64,000 nucleotides of DNA from Neisseria perflava (GCF_024170405.1 NZ_JALJYC010000011.1:10753-74752); one strand, 5' to 3'. Positions 7,818 through 16,622 are shown, numbered from the stretch's first letter. Numbers and translations are program-made. Notes: generated from the letters alone by a model not told the origin.

Positions 7818-9263
7818 TTATTGCTCTTCATGCCATTTGTTGCCGTCGCGTGCCAGCAGTTCGCGGGCAGCTTCCGGACCCCAAGACAGGGCGGGATAGC
7901 CATGAGGCGGCGTAGTGTTGTTGGCCCAGTTGTCCAAAATCGGCATCACATATTCCCACGCGGCTTCCAACTCGTCGCGGCGGTTAAACAAGCCCAATTT
8001 GCCGTTAATCACTTCCAGCAGCAGGCGCTCGTAGGCTTCTTGGCGGCGGCCGGCGATTTCTTTGCCCATGTCCAGTTTCAACGCAGCCAGCTCGACTTTA
8101 TGACCGGCACCCGGCTGTTTCACTTGGGTATAGAGGCGGATGGATTCGTTCGGTTGCAATTCGATAACCAAGCGGTTGGGCGCAGGCAGGCTGTTTTCAA
8201 AGCCGATATTATCCAATTCTTTGAAATTCAATACGATTTCAGCCACTTTACCCGCCATGCGTTTACCGGTACGCAGGTAGAACGGCACGCCTTTCCAGCG
8301 TTCGTTTTCGATTTCGGCTTTGATGGCGACATATGTTTCGGTAAAGCTGTCGGCCGGTACGTTCAACTCTTGCAGATAGCCGTTCATGCCGTCGGCGGCG
8401 GTATATTGGCCGCGTACCACGTTTTCGTTTACCGATTCAACCGTCAGCGGTTTCAATGAATGGATAACCTTCACTTTTTCATCGCGCAGCGCATCGGCAT
8501 CCAGACTGGACGGCGCTTCCATCGCGGTAATGCACAACATCTGCATCAAGTGGTTTTGAATCATGTCGCGCAGGGCGCCGGTGATGTCGTAAAACTCGCC
8601 GCGCTCTTCCACGCCCAACTGTTCGGCAATGGTCAGCTGCACGCTTTTAATGTATTTGTTGTTCCACAACGGCTCGAACATCACATTGGCAAAACGCAGT
8701 TCCAAGATGTTTTGCAGGCTTTCTTTGCCCAAGTAGTGGTCGATACGGTAGATTTGCTCTTCTTTGAAATATTGCGCCACATCGTGGTTGATTTGTTGCG
8801 AAGACGCCAAATCGGTACCCAACGGTTTTTCCAATACCACGCGCACGTTATCCGCATTCAGGCCGACTTTAGCTAGGTTTTCGCAGGCTTGGGCAAAGAA
8901 TTTCGGTGCGGTAGAGAGGTAAATCACCACATTTTCGGTTTGGGTACGGGCTTTAACCATATCACCCAAGGCGTTGAAGTGTTCCGGATGGGTAACGTCA
9001 ACGGTCAGGTATTCGATACGCTTGATGAAAGACGCCCATTGTTCGTCGGAGAAGTTTTGTTTGACGTGGATTTTGGAGTTGGTTCCCACTTTGGCCAAAA
9101 ATGCGGCCGTATCCATATTGCTGCGACTCACTCCCAAAATACGGCCGTCGGGATGCAGCAGACCGGCCACATGCGCCTGATACAGGCAGGGCAGCAGCTT
9201 GCGCATGGCCAAATCACCGGTTGCGCCGAACAATACCAAGTCAAAATTTGTTTGCGTACTCAT
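7818..9263 (-). CDS. zwf: Glucose-6-phosphate 1-dehydrogenase
   Basis: 481-residue Zwf that oxidises glucose-6-phosphate to 6-phosphogluconolactone with NADP+ or NAD+. The nucleotide-binding LVLFGATGDLAMRKLLP lies near the N-terminus. The active-site signature RIDHYLGKES, with its catalytic His and Lys, is intact, as is the IAEQLGVEERGEFYD block. It is the first gene of the minus-strand cluster, facing edd across a 453-base promoter region. It supplies 6-phosphogluconate to Edd. Confidence 0.97.
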   Translation of the reverse strand: MSTQTNFDLVLFGATGDLAMRKLLPCLYQAHVAGLLHPDGRILGVSRSNMDTAAFLAKVGTNSKIHVKQNFSDEQWASFIKRIEYLTVDVTHPEHFNALGDMVKARTQTENVVIYLSTAPKFFAQACENLAKVGLNADNVRVVLEKPLGTDLASSQQINHDVAQYFKEEQIYRIDHYLGKESLQNILELRFANVMFEPLWNNKYIKSVQLTIAEQLGVEERGEFYDITGALRDMIQNHLMQMLCITAMEAPSSLDADALRDEKVKVIHSLKPLTVESVNENVVRGQYTAADGMNGYLQELNVPADSFTETYVAIKAEIENERWKGVPFYLRTGKRMAGKVAEIVLNFKELDNIGFENSLPAPNRLVIELQPNESIRLYTQVKQPGAGHKVELAALKLDMGKEIAGRRQEAYERLLLEVINGKLGLFNRRDELEAAWEYVMPILDNWANNTTPPHGYPALSWGPEAARELLARDGNKWHEEQ

Positions 9264-9422
9264 GTTTTATCTTTCATCAAGAGGAGGCTTGCGCCATATT
9301 AATCAATCTTAAAACAGAAACCGGCAGTGTAAAAATCCAATAAAATCATGGCTATCGAATCTCTAACACAGGTACAATCCGTTTATCCGCCGCCACGCCT
9401 GACGGCAGAACGGTTGAATTTG

Positions 9423-9435
9423 GTAGTAATACTAC
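9423..9435. promoter_or_regulatory. 13-base palindrome, possible operator
   Basis: GTAGTAATACTAC is perfectly symmetric and lies in the zwf upstream region about 160 bases before its start. It does not match the HexR consensus well. The regulator is unknown. Confidence 0.3.
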
Positions 9436-9577
9436 ACAGGGCTACACTTTTTGTCTATCACGAATTCCGTAAATTATTTGACCTAATCCAAGATTTGCGT
9501 TGTTTTTTTATTACATTTTATTTTAAACCGCAAAAATCACGATTTAAATCAAATTTCATGCTTTTCTTAAATTATTT

Positions 9578-9606
9578 TTGTAACAAAATTACAATAGCTG
9601 TATTAT
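9578..9606 (+). promoter_or_regulatory. Candidate edd promoter
   Basis: A -35-like TTGTAA (9578-9583) and -10-like TATTAT (9601-9606) are separated by exactly 17 bases. The -35 overlaps the HexR-like palindrome, so bound repressor would block RNA polymerase. Confidence 0.5.
9579..9593. promoter_or_regulatory. HexR-type operator upstream of edd
   Basis: TGTAACAAAATTACA has perfect TGTAA/TTACA arms and a 5-base centre, matching the published HexR consensus TGTAATTAAATTACA in 13 of 15 positions. It sits 123 bases before the edd ATG. HexR is encoded in the facing cluster. Confidence 0.65.
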
Positions 9607-9716
9607 AATATCCCTACAAAATTCAGACGGCCTCCGTCAATATTCAATACCAATTATTGCGATTGACGGTTGCGCCGCCCGCGACCACACCCTACCTATC
9701 CCGAAGGAGACTGAAC

Positions 9717-11552
9717 ATGAGCACCACTCCTCTTCATCCGAAATTAGCAGAAATCACCCAGCGCATTATCGAGCGCAGCCGTCCGACCCGTGAAAAATAT
9801 TTGGCCAAAATCCGCAGCGCCAAACAAGTCGGCAAATTAGAGCGCAACCAGCTCGGCTGCAGCAACTTGGCGCACGGCTACGCCTCCATGCCGAAAACCA
9901 TCAAAATCGAAATGTTACAGGAAAGCGTACCGAATCTGGGTATCGTCACCACCTACAACGACATGGTTTCCGCCCACCAGCCGTTTAAAGATTTCCCCGA
10001 TTGGATTAAAGACGAAGCGCTGAAAAACAACGCTACCGCCCAAGTCGCCGGTGGCGCACCCGCCATGTGCGACGGCATTACCCAAGGTTATGAAGGCATG
10101 GAATTGTCGCTGTTTTCCCGCGACGTGATTGCCATGAGCACCGCCGTAGCGATGTCCCACCAAATGTTCGACGGCGGCCTGTATATGGGCGTATGTGACA
10201 AAATCGTACCGGGCTTGATGATTGGCGCGTTGTCGTTCGGCCATCTACCGGGTATTTTCCTGCCCGCAGGCCCGATGAACAGCGGTATCGGCAATAAAGA
10301 AAAAGCACGCACCCGCCAATTATTTGCAGAAGGCAAAGTCGGCCGCGACGCCCTGCTTGCCAGCGAAATGGGCTCTTACCACAGCCCGGGTACCTGTACT
10401 TTCTACGGTACGGCCAACTCCAACCAAATGATGATGGAGCTGATGGGCGTACACCTGCCGACGGCTGCCTTCGTTCATCCTTATACCGACTTGCGCGAAG
10501 CGCTGACCCGCTACGGCGCGGCGCATTTGGCACGCGGTATCCGCAACGGCACTGCCAAACCGTTCGGCGAAATGCTGACCGAAAAATCCTTTATCAACGC
10601 CTTGATTGGCTTGATGGCCACTGGCGGCTCAACCAACCACACCATGCACTTAGTCGCGATGGCACGCGCGGCCGGCGTGATTCTGAACTGGGACGATTTC
10701 GACAAAATTTCTTCCATCATCCCGCTCTTGATTCGTGTGTATCCGAACGGCAAAGCCGACGTCAACCACTTTACCGCTGCGGGCGGTCTGCCGTTTGTCA
10801 TCCGCGAGCTGCTTGACGCCGGCCTCTTGCATGACGATGTGGATACCGTTGTCGGCCACGGTATGCGCCACTACACCCAAGAACCGTTCCTCATCGACGG
10901 CAACCTGGAATGGCGCGACGCGCCTGCCGAAAGCGGCAACGACGACATTCTGCGCAAAGCCGACAATCCGTTCTCACCCGACGGCGGTCTGCGCCTGATG
11001 AAAGGCAACATCGGCCGTGCGGTAATGAAAGTGTCTGCGGTACAAGACCAATTCCGCGTGATTGAAGCGCCTGCCATCGTATTTAACGACCAACGCGAAG
11101 TACTGGCAGCGTTTGACCGTGGCGAATTGGAACGCGATTTTATCTGCGTTGTCCGCTATCAAGGCCCGCGTGCCAACGGTATGCCCGAGTTGCACAAACT
11201 GACCCCGCCGCTGGGCATTCTGCAAGACCGTGGCTTCAAAGTCGCCCTGCTGACCGACGGCCGCATGTCCGGCGCTTCGGGCAAAGTACCGGCTGCCATC
11301 CACATGAGTCCGGAAGCGCTGATGGGCGGCGACATCGCCAAAATCCGTACCGGCGACATGATTCGCTTGGATTCCTTTACCGGCGATTTGAACGTATTGG
11401 TTACCGAAGCGGAATGGGTGGCGCGCGAACACGAGCAAATTGATTTAAGCGCCAACCAGCATGGTTGCGGCCGCGAACTGTTCGCCGGTTTCCGCAGCAT
11501 GACCAGCAGCGCCGAAACCGGTGCAATGAGCTTCGGCGGCGATTTTGCTTAA
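9717..11552 (+). CDS. edd: Phosphogluconate dehydratase
   Basis: 611-residue IlvD/Edd-family iron-sulfur dehydratase that converts 6-phosphogluconate to KDPG, the first committed Entner-Doudoroff step. Motifs are GGAPAMCDGITQGYEGM (cluster cysteine), CTFYGTANSNQMMMELMG (second cysteine) and LTDGRMSGASGKVPAAIHM near the C-terminus. The ATG at 9717 follows GAAGGAGACTGAAC, a strong ribosome site. An in-frame ATG at 9657 would add 20 unrelated residues. Eda follows in the same direction 117 bases downstream, separated by a DUS pair. Confidence 0.97.
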   Translation: MSTTPLHPKLAEITQRIIERSRPTREKYLAKIRSAKQVGKLERNQLGCSNLAHGYASMPKTIKIEMLQESVPNLGIVTTYNDMVSAHQPFKDFPDWIKDEALKNNATAQVAGGAPAMCDGITQGYEGMELSLFSRDVIAMSTAVAMSHQMFDGGLYMGVCDKIVPGLMIGALSFGHLPGIFLPAGPMNSGIGNKEKARTRQLFAEGKVGRDALLASEMGSYHSPGTCTFYGTANSNQMMMELMGVHLPTAAFVHPYTDLREALTRYGAAHLARGIRNGTAKPFGEMLTEKSFINALIGLMATGGSTNHTMHLVAMARAAGVILNWDDFDKISSIIPLLIRVYPNGKADVNHFTAAGGLPFVIRELLDAGLLHDDVDTVVGHGMRHYTQEPFLIDGNLEWRDAPAESGNDDILRKADNPFSPDGGLRLMKGNIGRAVMKVSAVQDQFRVIEAPAIVFNDQREVLAAFDRGELERDFICVVRYQGPRANGMPELHKLTPPLGILQDRGFKVALLTDGRMSGASGKVPAAIHMSPEALMGGDIAKIRTGDMIRLDSFTGDLNVLVTEAEWVAREHEQIDLSANQHGCGRELFAGFRSMTSSAETGAMSFGGDFA

Positions 11553-11575
11553 TTAAACCCGTATTGATGTACCCG

Positions 11576-11631
11576 TTTTCAGACGGCCTTTCTCCCCTGC
11601 CCATGCCGATGACGCAAGGCCGTCTGAAAAA
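11576..11631 (+). terminator. DUS pair between edd and eda
   Basis: AG-type DUS arms face each other across a ~26-base loop. It may attenuate rather than block transcription into eda, which starts 39 bases later with its own GGAG ribosome site. Confidence 0.4.
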
Positions 11632-11669
11632 TTTTCCCTCTGACTGATATTGGATATAGGAGATTCGAT

Positions 11670-12305
11670 ATGTCCCAACTGACTCCCCGCGAGATTTTGA
11701 GTGCCGGTGCCGTTGTGCCCGTGATGGCGATTGACGACTTGAGCACCGCCGTTGATTTGGCGCACGCTTTGGTTGAAGGCGGCATTCCCACTTTGGAAAT
11801 CACCCTGCGCACCCCCGTTGGTCTCGACGCCATCCGCCTGATTGCCAAAGAAGTACCGAACGCCATCGTTGGCGCGGGTACCGTTGTCAATCCTGAACAA
11901 CTGAAAGCCGTGGAAGACGCCGGCGCGGTATTTGCCATCAGCCCGGGTTTGCACGAATCTTTGGCTAAAGCCAGCGAAAACAGCGGCATTCCGTTGATTC
12001 CGGGTGTAGCCACTCCGGGCGAAGTACAACTGGCCTTGGAGCACGGTATCGACACCCTGAAACTGTTCCCGGCCGAAGTAGTCGGCGGCAAAGCCATGCT
12101 CAAAGCCCTGTACGGCCCGTATGCCGACATCCGCTTCTGTCCGACCGGCGGTATCAGCCTGGCAACCGCTCCGGCCTATTTGGAACTGCCCAACGTCTTG
12201 TGCGTCGGCGGCTCTTGGCTGACCCCGAAAGACGTGGTGAAAAACAAAGATTGGAATACCATTACCAAACTGGCGCGTGAAGCCGCCGCTTTGAAAAAAG
12301 CTTAA
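11670..12305 (+). CDS. eda: KDPG/KHG aldolase
   Basis: 211-residue class I aldolase that splits KDPG to pyruvate and glyceraldehyde-3-phosphate. The Schiff-base lysine is visible in TLKLFPAEVVGG and the substrate-binding region in EITLRTPVGLDAI. CPTGGISLATAPAYL binds phosphate. Length agrees with E. coli Eda (213). It completes the pathway with edd upstream. The ribosome site is AGGAGATTCGAT before the ATG. Confidence 0.97.
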   Translation: MSQLTPREILSAGAVVPVMAIDDLSTAVDLAHALVEGGIPTLEITLRTPVGLDAIRLIAKEVPNAIVGAGTVVNPEQLKAVEDAGAVFAISPGLHESLAKASENSGIPLIPGVATPGEVQLALEHGIDTLKLFPAEVVGGKAMLKALYGPYADIRFCPTGGISLATAPAYLELPNVLCVGGSWLTPKDVVKNKDWNTITKLAREAAALKKA

Positions 12306-12345
12306 TTTGTATGGATATGGTGAAATAAGTAAAAAATCAAACTGC

Positions 12346-12407
12346 GTAGGTTGGGATGAAATCCCAACGAGCCCTTTGGTAAATATTGGGTTTACAACCC
12401 AACCTAC
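12346..12407. repeat. 62-base GTAGGTTGGG palindromic repeat, copy 1
   Basis: Outer arms GTAGGTTGGG / CCCAACCTAC enclose two inner hairpins: TTGGGAT-GAA-ATCCCAA, and TTGGGTT-TAC-AACCCAA. A second 62-base copy lies at 55595-55656 with the same preceding AAACTGC. It lies between eda and the DUF2788 gene. Confidence 0.75.
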
Positions 12408-12457
12408 CCCATGCTGCCGGTTTGCTTTCTCATTCATTTCACTATAAACTGCACAAA

Positions 12458-12501
12458 GCAAAGGCCGTCTGAAAATTTTGTGATTTTCAGACGGCCTTTG
12501 C
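12458..12501. terminator. Bidirectional DUS terminator after eda
   Basis: GCAAAGGCCGTCTGAAAAT and its exact complement flank a 6-base loop. It can end eda on plus and the DUF2788 gene on minus, which converge here. Confidence 0.75.
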
Positions 12502-12513
12502 TTATTTGGCAAA

Positions 12514-12720
12514 CTATTTGGACAACACCAAGAAATTAATCAGCAACTCCTTGAAAATAAAACCGAACACGCCCAGCCCCAGCACCAAAAACAACATCGC
12601 CATGCCAAACTTGCCCGCTTTGGATTCCTTACCCAGATTCCAAACAATAAAGCCCAAAAAAATAATCAGTACCGACAGGCAAATTTTCAACGCCCATGCC
12701 GAGAAAACGGCTTCATCCAT
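12514..12720 (-). CDS. Small DUF2788-like membrane protein
   Basis: 68 residues with two predicted membrane segments (residues ~12-29, KICLSVLIIFLGFIVW region, and ~38-60, FGMAMLFLVLGLGVFGFIF). A short basic loop joins them (NLGKESKAGKFG). The pattern matches the DUF2788 family of small proteobacterial inner-membrane proteins of unknown function. The ATG is preceded by AAGGATAATGCG. Convergent with eda. Confidence 0.75.
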   Translation of the reverse strand: MDEAVFSAWALKICLSVLIIFLGFIVWNLGKESKAGKFGMAMLFLVLGLGVFGFIFKELLINFLVLSK

Positions 12721-12781
12721 CGCATTATCCTTGTATCGTGTGCGCTTATCATATTTTCAGACGGCCTCGCGCCCGAAACAC

Positions 12782-12946
12782 TAGGGTCTGTTGACATTTT
12801 ATCCGTGAAGCAGATTTTCGAGCAAAAAAGCGCGGATGCAAGGCAAAAAGCGCAGCAAGGTTGTACACCTTGCGAGCATTTTTAACGCAGCAGGCGCGCT
12901 TTTTTTGCCGAAAAGATGCCGCGTGATAAAATGTCAACAAACCCTA
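12782..12946. mobile_element. MITE-like element with 20-base inverted ends
   Basis: Terminal inverted repeats AGGGTCTGTTGACATTTTAT and its complement near 12925-12945 differ at one base. TA flanks both ends, consistent with a TA target duplication. The interior is an imperfect palindrome (AAAAAAGCGCG at about 12824; CGCGCTTTTTTT at about 12895) and encodes no plausible protein. About 165 bases, between the DUF2788 gene and metZ. Confidence 0.7.
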
Positions 12947-12977
12947 AGGCCGTCTGAAAAACAGATACGATTCTAAA

Positions 12978-14144
12978 TCAAGCCATTGCCTGTTGCAAAT
13001 CGGCAATCAAATCATCCACATATTCCAAACCCACCGACAAGCGGATTAAGCCCGGTTTAATCCCCGCAGCCAGCTTGTCTTCTGGCGTCATACGGCCGTG
13101 AGTGGTTGTCCACGGGTGGGTAATGGTCGAGCGCACATCGCCCAAATTAGCCGTTTTGGAAAACAGCGCCACGCCGTCCACAATCTTCCAAGCCGCTTCT
13201 TTGTCCGCTACTTCAAAGCCGATGACAATGCCGCCGCCGTTTTGCTGCGCCGCAATCAAATCTTTCTGCGGATGGTCGGGCAAGCCCGGATAATACACCG
13301 CTTCCACGCCGCTTTGCGTTTGCAGCCATTTGGCCACTTGCAGCGCGTTATCAAATTGTTTTTCCATGCGCACCGACAGCGTTTCAATACCGCTGAGCAG
13401 CGTCCACGCATTAAACGGCGACATCGCCAAACCGCAGGAATTGCAATACATCGCCACCTGCGTCATCAATTCGTCCGAACCCGACAACACGCCGCCCATC
13501 ACGCGGCCGTGGCCGTCCAAGGCTTTCGTGGCCGACTGCACCGAAATATCCGCACCCAAAGCCAGCGGCTGCTGACCCACCGGCGACATCAGGCTATTGT
13601 CCACCACCAGCAAAGCGCCCGCCGCATGCGCCATATCCGCCAGCGCACACAAATCCGCCACTTCGCCCAGCGGATTAGACGGTGTTTCCAAGAAAAACAG
13701 CTTGGTATTCGGTTTCACCGCCGCCTGCCAAGCCGCCGTATCGGTCGGCGAAACATAGGTAACTTCAATGCCGAATTTGGTTACGATACCGTTGATAAAA
13801 CCGACCGTCGTGCCAAACAGACTCTGGCTCGACACCACATGGTCGCCCGCTTTCAAAAAGGTAAAAAACGCTGCCTGAATCGCCGACATACCGGTCGAAG
13901 TGGCAATCGAACGCTCCGCTCCTTCCAAAGCCGACACGCGCTGCTCAAACGCCGCAATGGTCGGATTGGCGGTGCGGGTATAAGTAAAACCTTTTACCTT
14001 TTTGGAAAACAACGCCTCGGCATGCTCCGCGCTGTCCCACATAAAACTGCTGGTTAAAAATAGCGCCTGATTGTGTTCCAAATATTCGGTCTGCTCTTTA
14101 CCGCCGCGGATGGCTAAGGTTTGCGGATGAAGTTTTTGAGTCAT
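12978..14144 (-). CDS. metZ: O-succinylhomoserine sulfhydrylase
   Basis: 388-residue PLP enzyme of the Cys/Met metabolism family; MetZ makes homocysteine directly from O-succinylhomoserine and sulfide. The PLP lysine is in VQSATKALDGHGRVMGG, and the PLP-phosphate and ring contacts in STGMSAIQAAFF and SLFGTT. The sequence around LHPQTLAIRGG and FLETPSNPLGEV matches MetZ better than MetB, but O-acetylhomoserine or cystathionine chemistry cannot be excluded from sequence alone. The downstream intergenic space contains a MITE-like element. Confidence 0.88.
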   Translation of the reverse strand: MTQKLHPQTLAIRGGKEQTEYLEHNQALFLTSSFMWDSAEHAEALFSKKVKGFTYTRTANPTIAAFEQRVSALEGAERSIATSTGMSAIQAAFFTFLKAGDHVVSSQSLFGTTVGFINGIVTKFGIEVTYVSPTDTAAWQAAVKPNTKLFFLETPSNPLGEVADLCALADMAHAAGALLVVDNSLMSPVGQQPLALGADISVQSATKALDGHGRVMGGVLSGSDELMTQVAMYCNSCGLAMSPFNAWTLLSGIETLSVRMEKQFDNALQVAKWLQTQSGVEAVYYPGLPDHPQKDLIAAQQNGGGIVIGFEVADKEAAWKIVDGVALFSKTANLGDVRSTITHPWTTTHGRMTPEDKLAAGIKPGLIRLSVGLEYVDDLIADLQQAMA

Positions 14145-14329
14145 TTTTTATCCAATCTGAAATATTCGAGGCCGTCTGAAAGCGACAAACGGCAAGCGTA
14201 TTGAAAGAGTTAATTTGTTAACATTTTGCGCTAATTTTGGCAGTCTTTCAAGTTTGCAATCCGGTTAATCAAGAGCCGTGCAGATAGAAAGCAGATTTGA
14301 TAAGATGGCTTCTTTATTGAATCCATCCT

Positions 14330-15979
14330 ATGCCAATTTTTATGAAATCAGCAGCCATTCTGCCCCTTTTACTCCTCTCTGCAACCGTTTTTGCCTATCA
14401 GCCCAACCATAGCTATCGACTTACCGTATTACACACCAATGATTTACACGGCCATTTTTGGCCGAATGATAAGGGCGAATACGGCTTAGCCGCACAAAAA
14501 ACCCTGATTGACGGCATTAAAAAAGAAGTACAAAAGCAAGGCGGTTCGGTAATCGTGTTAAACGCTGGTGATGTTAATACCGGCATTCCCGAATCGGATT
14601 TGCAAAATGCGCGTCCGGACATCGAGGGAATGAATGCCATCGGTTATGAAGCGATGACGTTGGGTAACCATGAATTTGACAATCCGTTGCAATTATTGGA
14701 TATGCAGGAAAAATGGGCCAAATTTCCTTTTTTGGCCGCCAATGTCTATTCCAATAAAACCCTTAAGCTGTTGGTTCAGCCTTATACGATTTTGAATAAA
14801 CAGGGCTTGAAAGTGGCGGTTGTGGGGCTGACGACCGAAGACACTGGCAAACTCGGTAATCCAGAATATATGCATGAAGTGGTGTTTAAAGACCCTACCC
14901 AAACGGCGCAACAAGTCTTACAAAATTTAAATCAAACCGAAAAACCGGATATTAAAATCGCCCTAACCCATATGGGGTATTACCCTGACGGTAAATACGG
15001 CTCCAACGCCCCCGGCGATGTCAGCATGGTGCGTAAATTACCCGCTGGCGCTTTTGATATGGTGGTCGGTGCGCATACGCACGATACAGTCTGCGTGGAT
15101 AAACAAGGTGTTTTCATCAAAGACTACCAAGCTGGACAAGCCTGCCAGCCTGATTTCCAAAATGGCACTTGGATTATGCAAGCTGGAGAATGGGGCAAAT
15201 TTGTCGGCCGCGCCGATTTTGAGTTTCAAAACGGCAAGCTAACGCTGCTCAACTATGCGCTGATTCCCGTCAACCTCAAAAAAAGCGTGAAAAATGCACA
15301 GGGGCAAACCGAATATGTCCTCTATCAACCGGAAATTCCCCAACATAAAAATCTCGCTAAACATTTAAAAACGTACCAAGACAAGGGCGACAAATTATTG
15401 GGTGTCAAAATAGGCGCACTAAACGGCAAATTGGAAGGTGACCGCCATGTCATCCGTTTTGAACAGACCAATTTGGGCAAATTGATTGCAGAATCCCAGC
15501 GCCAACGTGTCCAAGCGGATTTAGCCATCGTCGGTTCAGGTGGTATCCGCGACTCCATTTTGCCGGGAGATGTGACCTATAAGGATTTATTGAAAGTCCA
15601 GCCTTTTGGCAATATTTTGGCTTATGTGGATTTAAGCGGTCAGGAATTACGGGATTACCTGAACATCGTAGCCTTTAAAGAAGTCGATTCCGGGGCTTAT
15701 CCGCAATTTTCAGGCATTGAAATGGTGGTTAACCGCAAAACCCATACGTTGGAAAATATCAAAATCCAAGGCAAAATTTTAAATCCGAAGAAAACCTACC
15801 GCTTGGCCGTTTTAAGCTATTGGGCAGCCGGTGGCGACGGTTATCCGAGAATTACCCATTATCCGACTTATGTCAACACCGGGTTTGTAGATGTAGATGT
15901 ATTAAAAGACTTTTTCACGCAACATAGCCCGATTAATGCCGAGCAGTTTAACGCCAGTCGTGCCGTTGTTTTCCAATAA
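14330..15979 (+). CDS. ushA: Periplasmic UDP-sugar hydrolase / 5'-nucleotidase
   Basis: 549 residues (545 from the second ATG at 14342, which leaves a cleaner signal peptide ending VFA before YQP). It is very close to E. coli UshA along its length. The N-terminal metallophosphatase domain has HTNDLHGHFW, GDVNTGIPESD, GNHEFDNPL, THMGYYPDG and GAHTHDTVC. The C-terminal domain contains SGGGIRDS-like GSGGIRDSILPGD, VQPFGN and the ring-stacking GGDGYPR. It should hydrolyse UDP-sugars and nucleotides, with nucleoside uptake as a result. Codons are visibly more AT-rich than the neighbours and there is no internal DUS, suggesting acquisition from a Pasteurellaceae- or enterobacteria-like donor. Confidence 0.93.
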   Translation: MPIFMKSAAILPLLLLSATVFAYQPNHSYRLTVLHTNDLHGHFWPNDKGEYGLAAQKTLIDGIKKEVQKQGGSVIVLNAGDVNTGIPESDLQNARPDIEGMNAIGYEAMTLGNHEFDNPLQLLDMQEKWAKFPFLAANVYSNKTLKLLVQPYTILNKQGLKVAVVGLTTEDTGKLGNPEYMHEVVFKDPTQTAQQVLQNLNQTEKPDIKIALTHMGYYPDGKYGSNAPGDVSMVRKLPAGAFDMVVGAHTHDTVCVDKQGVFIKDYQAGQACQPDFQNGTWIMQAGEWGKFVGRADFEFQNGKLTLLNYALIPVNLKKSVKNAQGQTEYVLYQPEIPQHKNLAKHLKTYQDKGDKLLGVKIGALNGKLEGDRHVIRFEQTNLGKLIAESQRQRVQADLAIVGSGGIRDSILPGDVTYKDLLKVQPFGNILAYVDLSGQELRDYLNIVAFKEVDSGAYPQFSGIEMVVNRKTHTLENIKIQGKILNPKKTYRLAVLSYWAAGGDGYPRITHYPTYVNTGFVDVDVLKDFFTQHSPINAEQFNASRAVVFQ

Positions 15980-15990
15980 ACATCAGCATA

Positions 15991-16039
15991 ACAAGGCCGT
16001 CTGAAAAACACGTTGTTTCTGTTTTTCAGACGGCCTTGT
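15991..16039. terminator. Bidirectional DUS terminator after ushA
   Basis: A 19-base stem (ACAAGGCCGTCTGAAAAAC) with an 11-base loop and a trailing T-rich end lies between convergent ushA and the DUF3465 gene. Confidence 0.75.
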
Positions 16040-16055
16040 TTGTTGCGTTGCAAAT

Positions 16056-16622
16056 TTACTGATACATCTTACCGTTATGCGCCAACCACCCGTCGGCATG
16101 GCTGCCGTTGGGGTCATGGTGTGTCCAGTGAATCACTCCGCCCTGTTTTGACCACTCGTATTCGCCGTTGAAACCAACTCGATCGCCTTTTTTCAAGCCT
16201 TTGATTTTGTCTGCCAAATCAATATTATGCGCAACCAGCAGGGTTTGACCGCTGGAAAGTTTCAGGATAAAGCGCTGATGGCGACTGCCTTTGTTGTCGT
16301 CGGGCAGGGTCTTTACCACCACGCCTTCACCTTGCACCTGTATGTCGCTGCGGTGCAGCTCATAGGCTTGCTGCAAAATTTGCTCGGTCTGGCCGTCGGC
16401 GGTGCTGTGCGCTTGCGGCGAAACGGTAGCGTTATCCGCTTCATCCGTTACGGCATGATGGCGTTTTTGGCGGCGGATTTGCCGGTTGCCGGTATCGGCC
16501 GTCTGCTCTGTTTCGGTTTGGGCGGCGGGATATTCGGTCTGCGCGCCCTGCCCCTGCTCCGGCTTAAATTGCTGGTAAGCAACGGCGGCAAGAGCAATCA
16601 GAATCAGCAGCCATTTTTTCAT
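16056..16622 (-). CDS. DUF3465-type exported protein
   Basis: 188 residues. An N-terminal hydrophobic anchor or signal (MKKWLLILIALAAVAY) is followed by a Gln/Thr/Glu-rich linker (~20-75). A C-terminal ~110-residue domain of the DUF3465 type runs through SSGQTLLVAHNIDLADKI, KGDRVGFNGEYEW and IHWTHHDPNG. The family is small, periplasmic and of unknown function; the beta-rich core resembles an OB fold, which is inference. It overlaps no neighbour; the hypothetical gene upstream on the same strand ends 58 bases away. Confidence 0.75.
   Translation of the reverse strand: MKKWLLILIALAAVAYQQFKPEQGQGAQTEYPAAQTETEQTADTGNRQIRRQKRHHAVTDEADNATVSPQAHSTADGQTEQILQQAYELHRSDIQVQGEGVVVKTLPDDNKGSRHQRFILKLSSGQTLLVAHNIDLADKIKGLKKGDRVGFNGEYEWSKQGGVIHWTHHDPNGSHADGWLAHNGKMYQ

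Larger units (their letters stand above)
9264..9716. promoter_or_regulatory. Divergent zwf / edd promoter region
   Basis: 453 bases with no convincing gene. It is AT-rich between about 9440 and 9620 and holds a HexR-like operator (9579-9593), an edd promoter overlapping it, a GTAGTA-A-TACTAC palindrome (9423-9435) and one DUS (about 9623-9632). A second imperfect TGT-N9-ACA sequence lies at 9501-9515. An 86-codon open frame at 9348-9608 has no family features and no good ribosome site. Confidence 0.7.

Noticed and set aside
9541..9554. TTGATTTAAATCGT, a possible FNR box in the zwf-edd region
   Set aside because: Only 8 of 10 consensus positions in AT-rich DNA, not placed relative to a promoter; chance is likely.
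9348..9608. 86-codon open frame in the zwf-edd promoter region
   Set aside because: Covers the promoter and HexR-like operator, AT-rich and unlike any family; no Shine-Dalgarno.
12749..12940. 63-codon open frame on minus
   Set aside because: Lies almost wholly within the MITE-like element and reads its inverted repeat; no ribosome site.
13098..14057. 319-codon open frame opposite metZ
   Set aside because: Arg/His-rich shadow of the metZ codons, no independent support.
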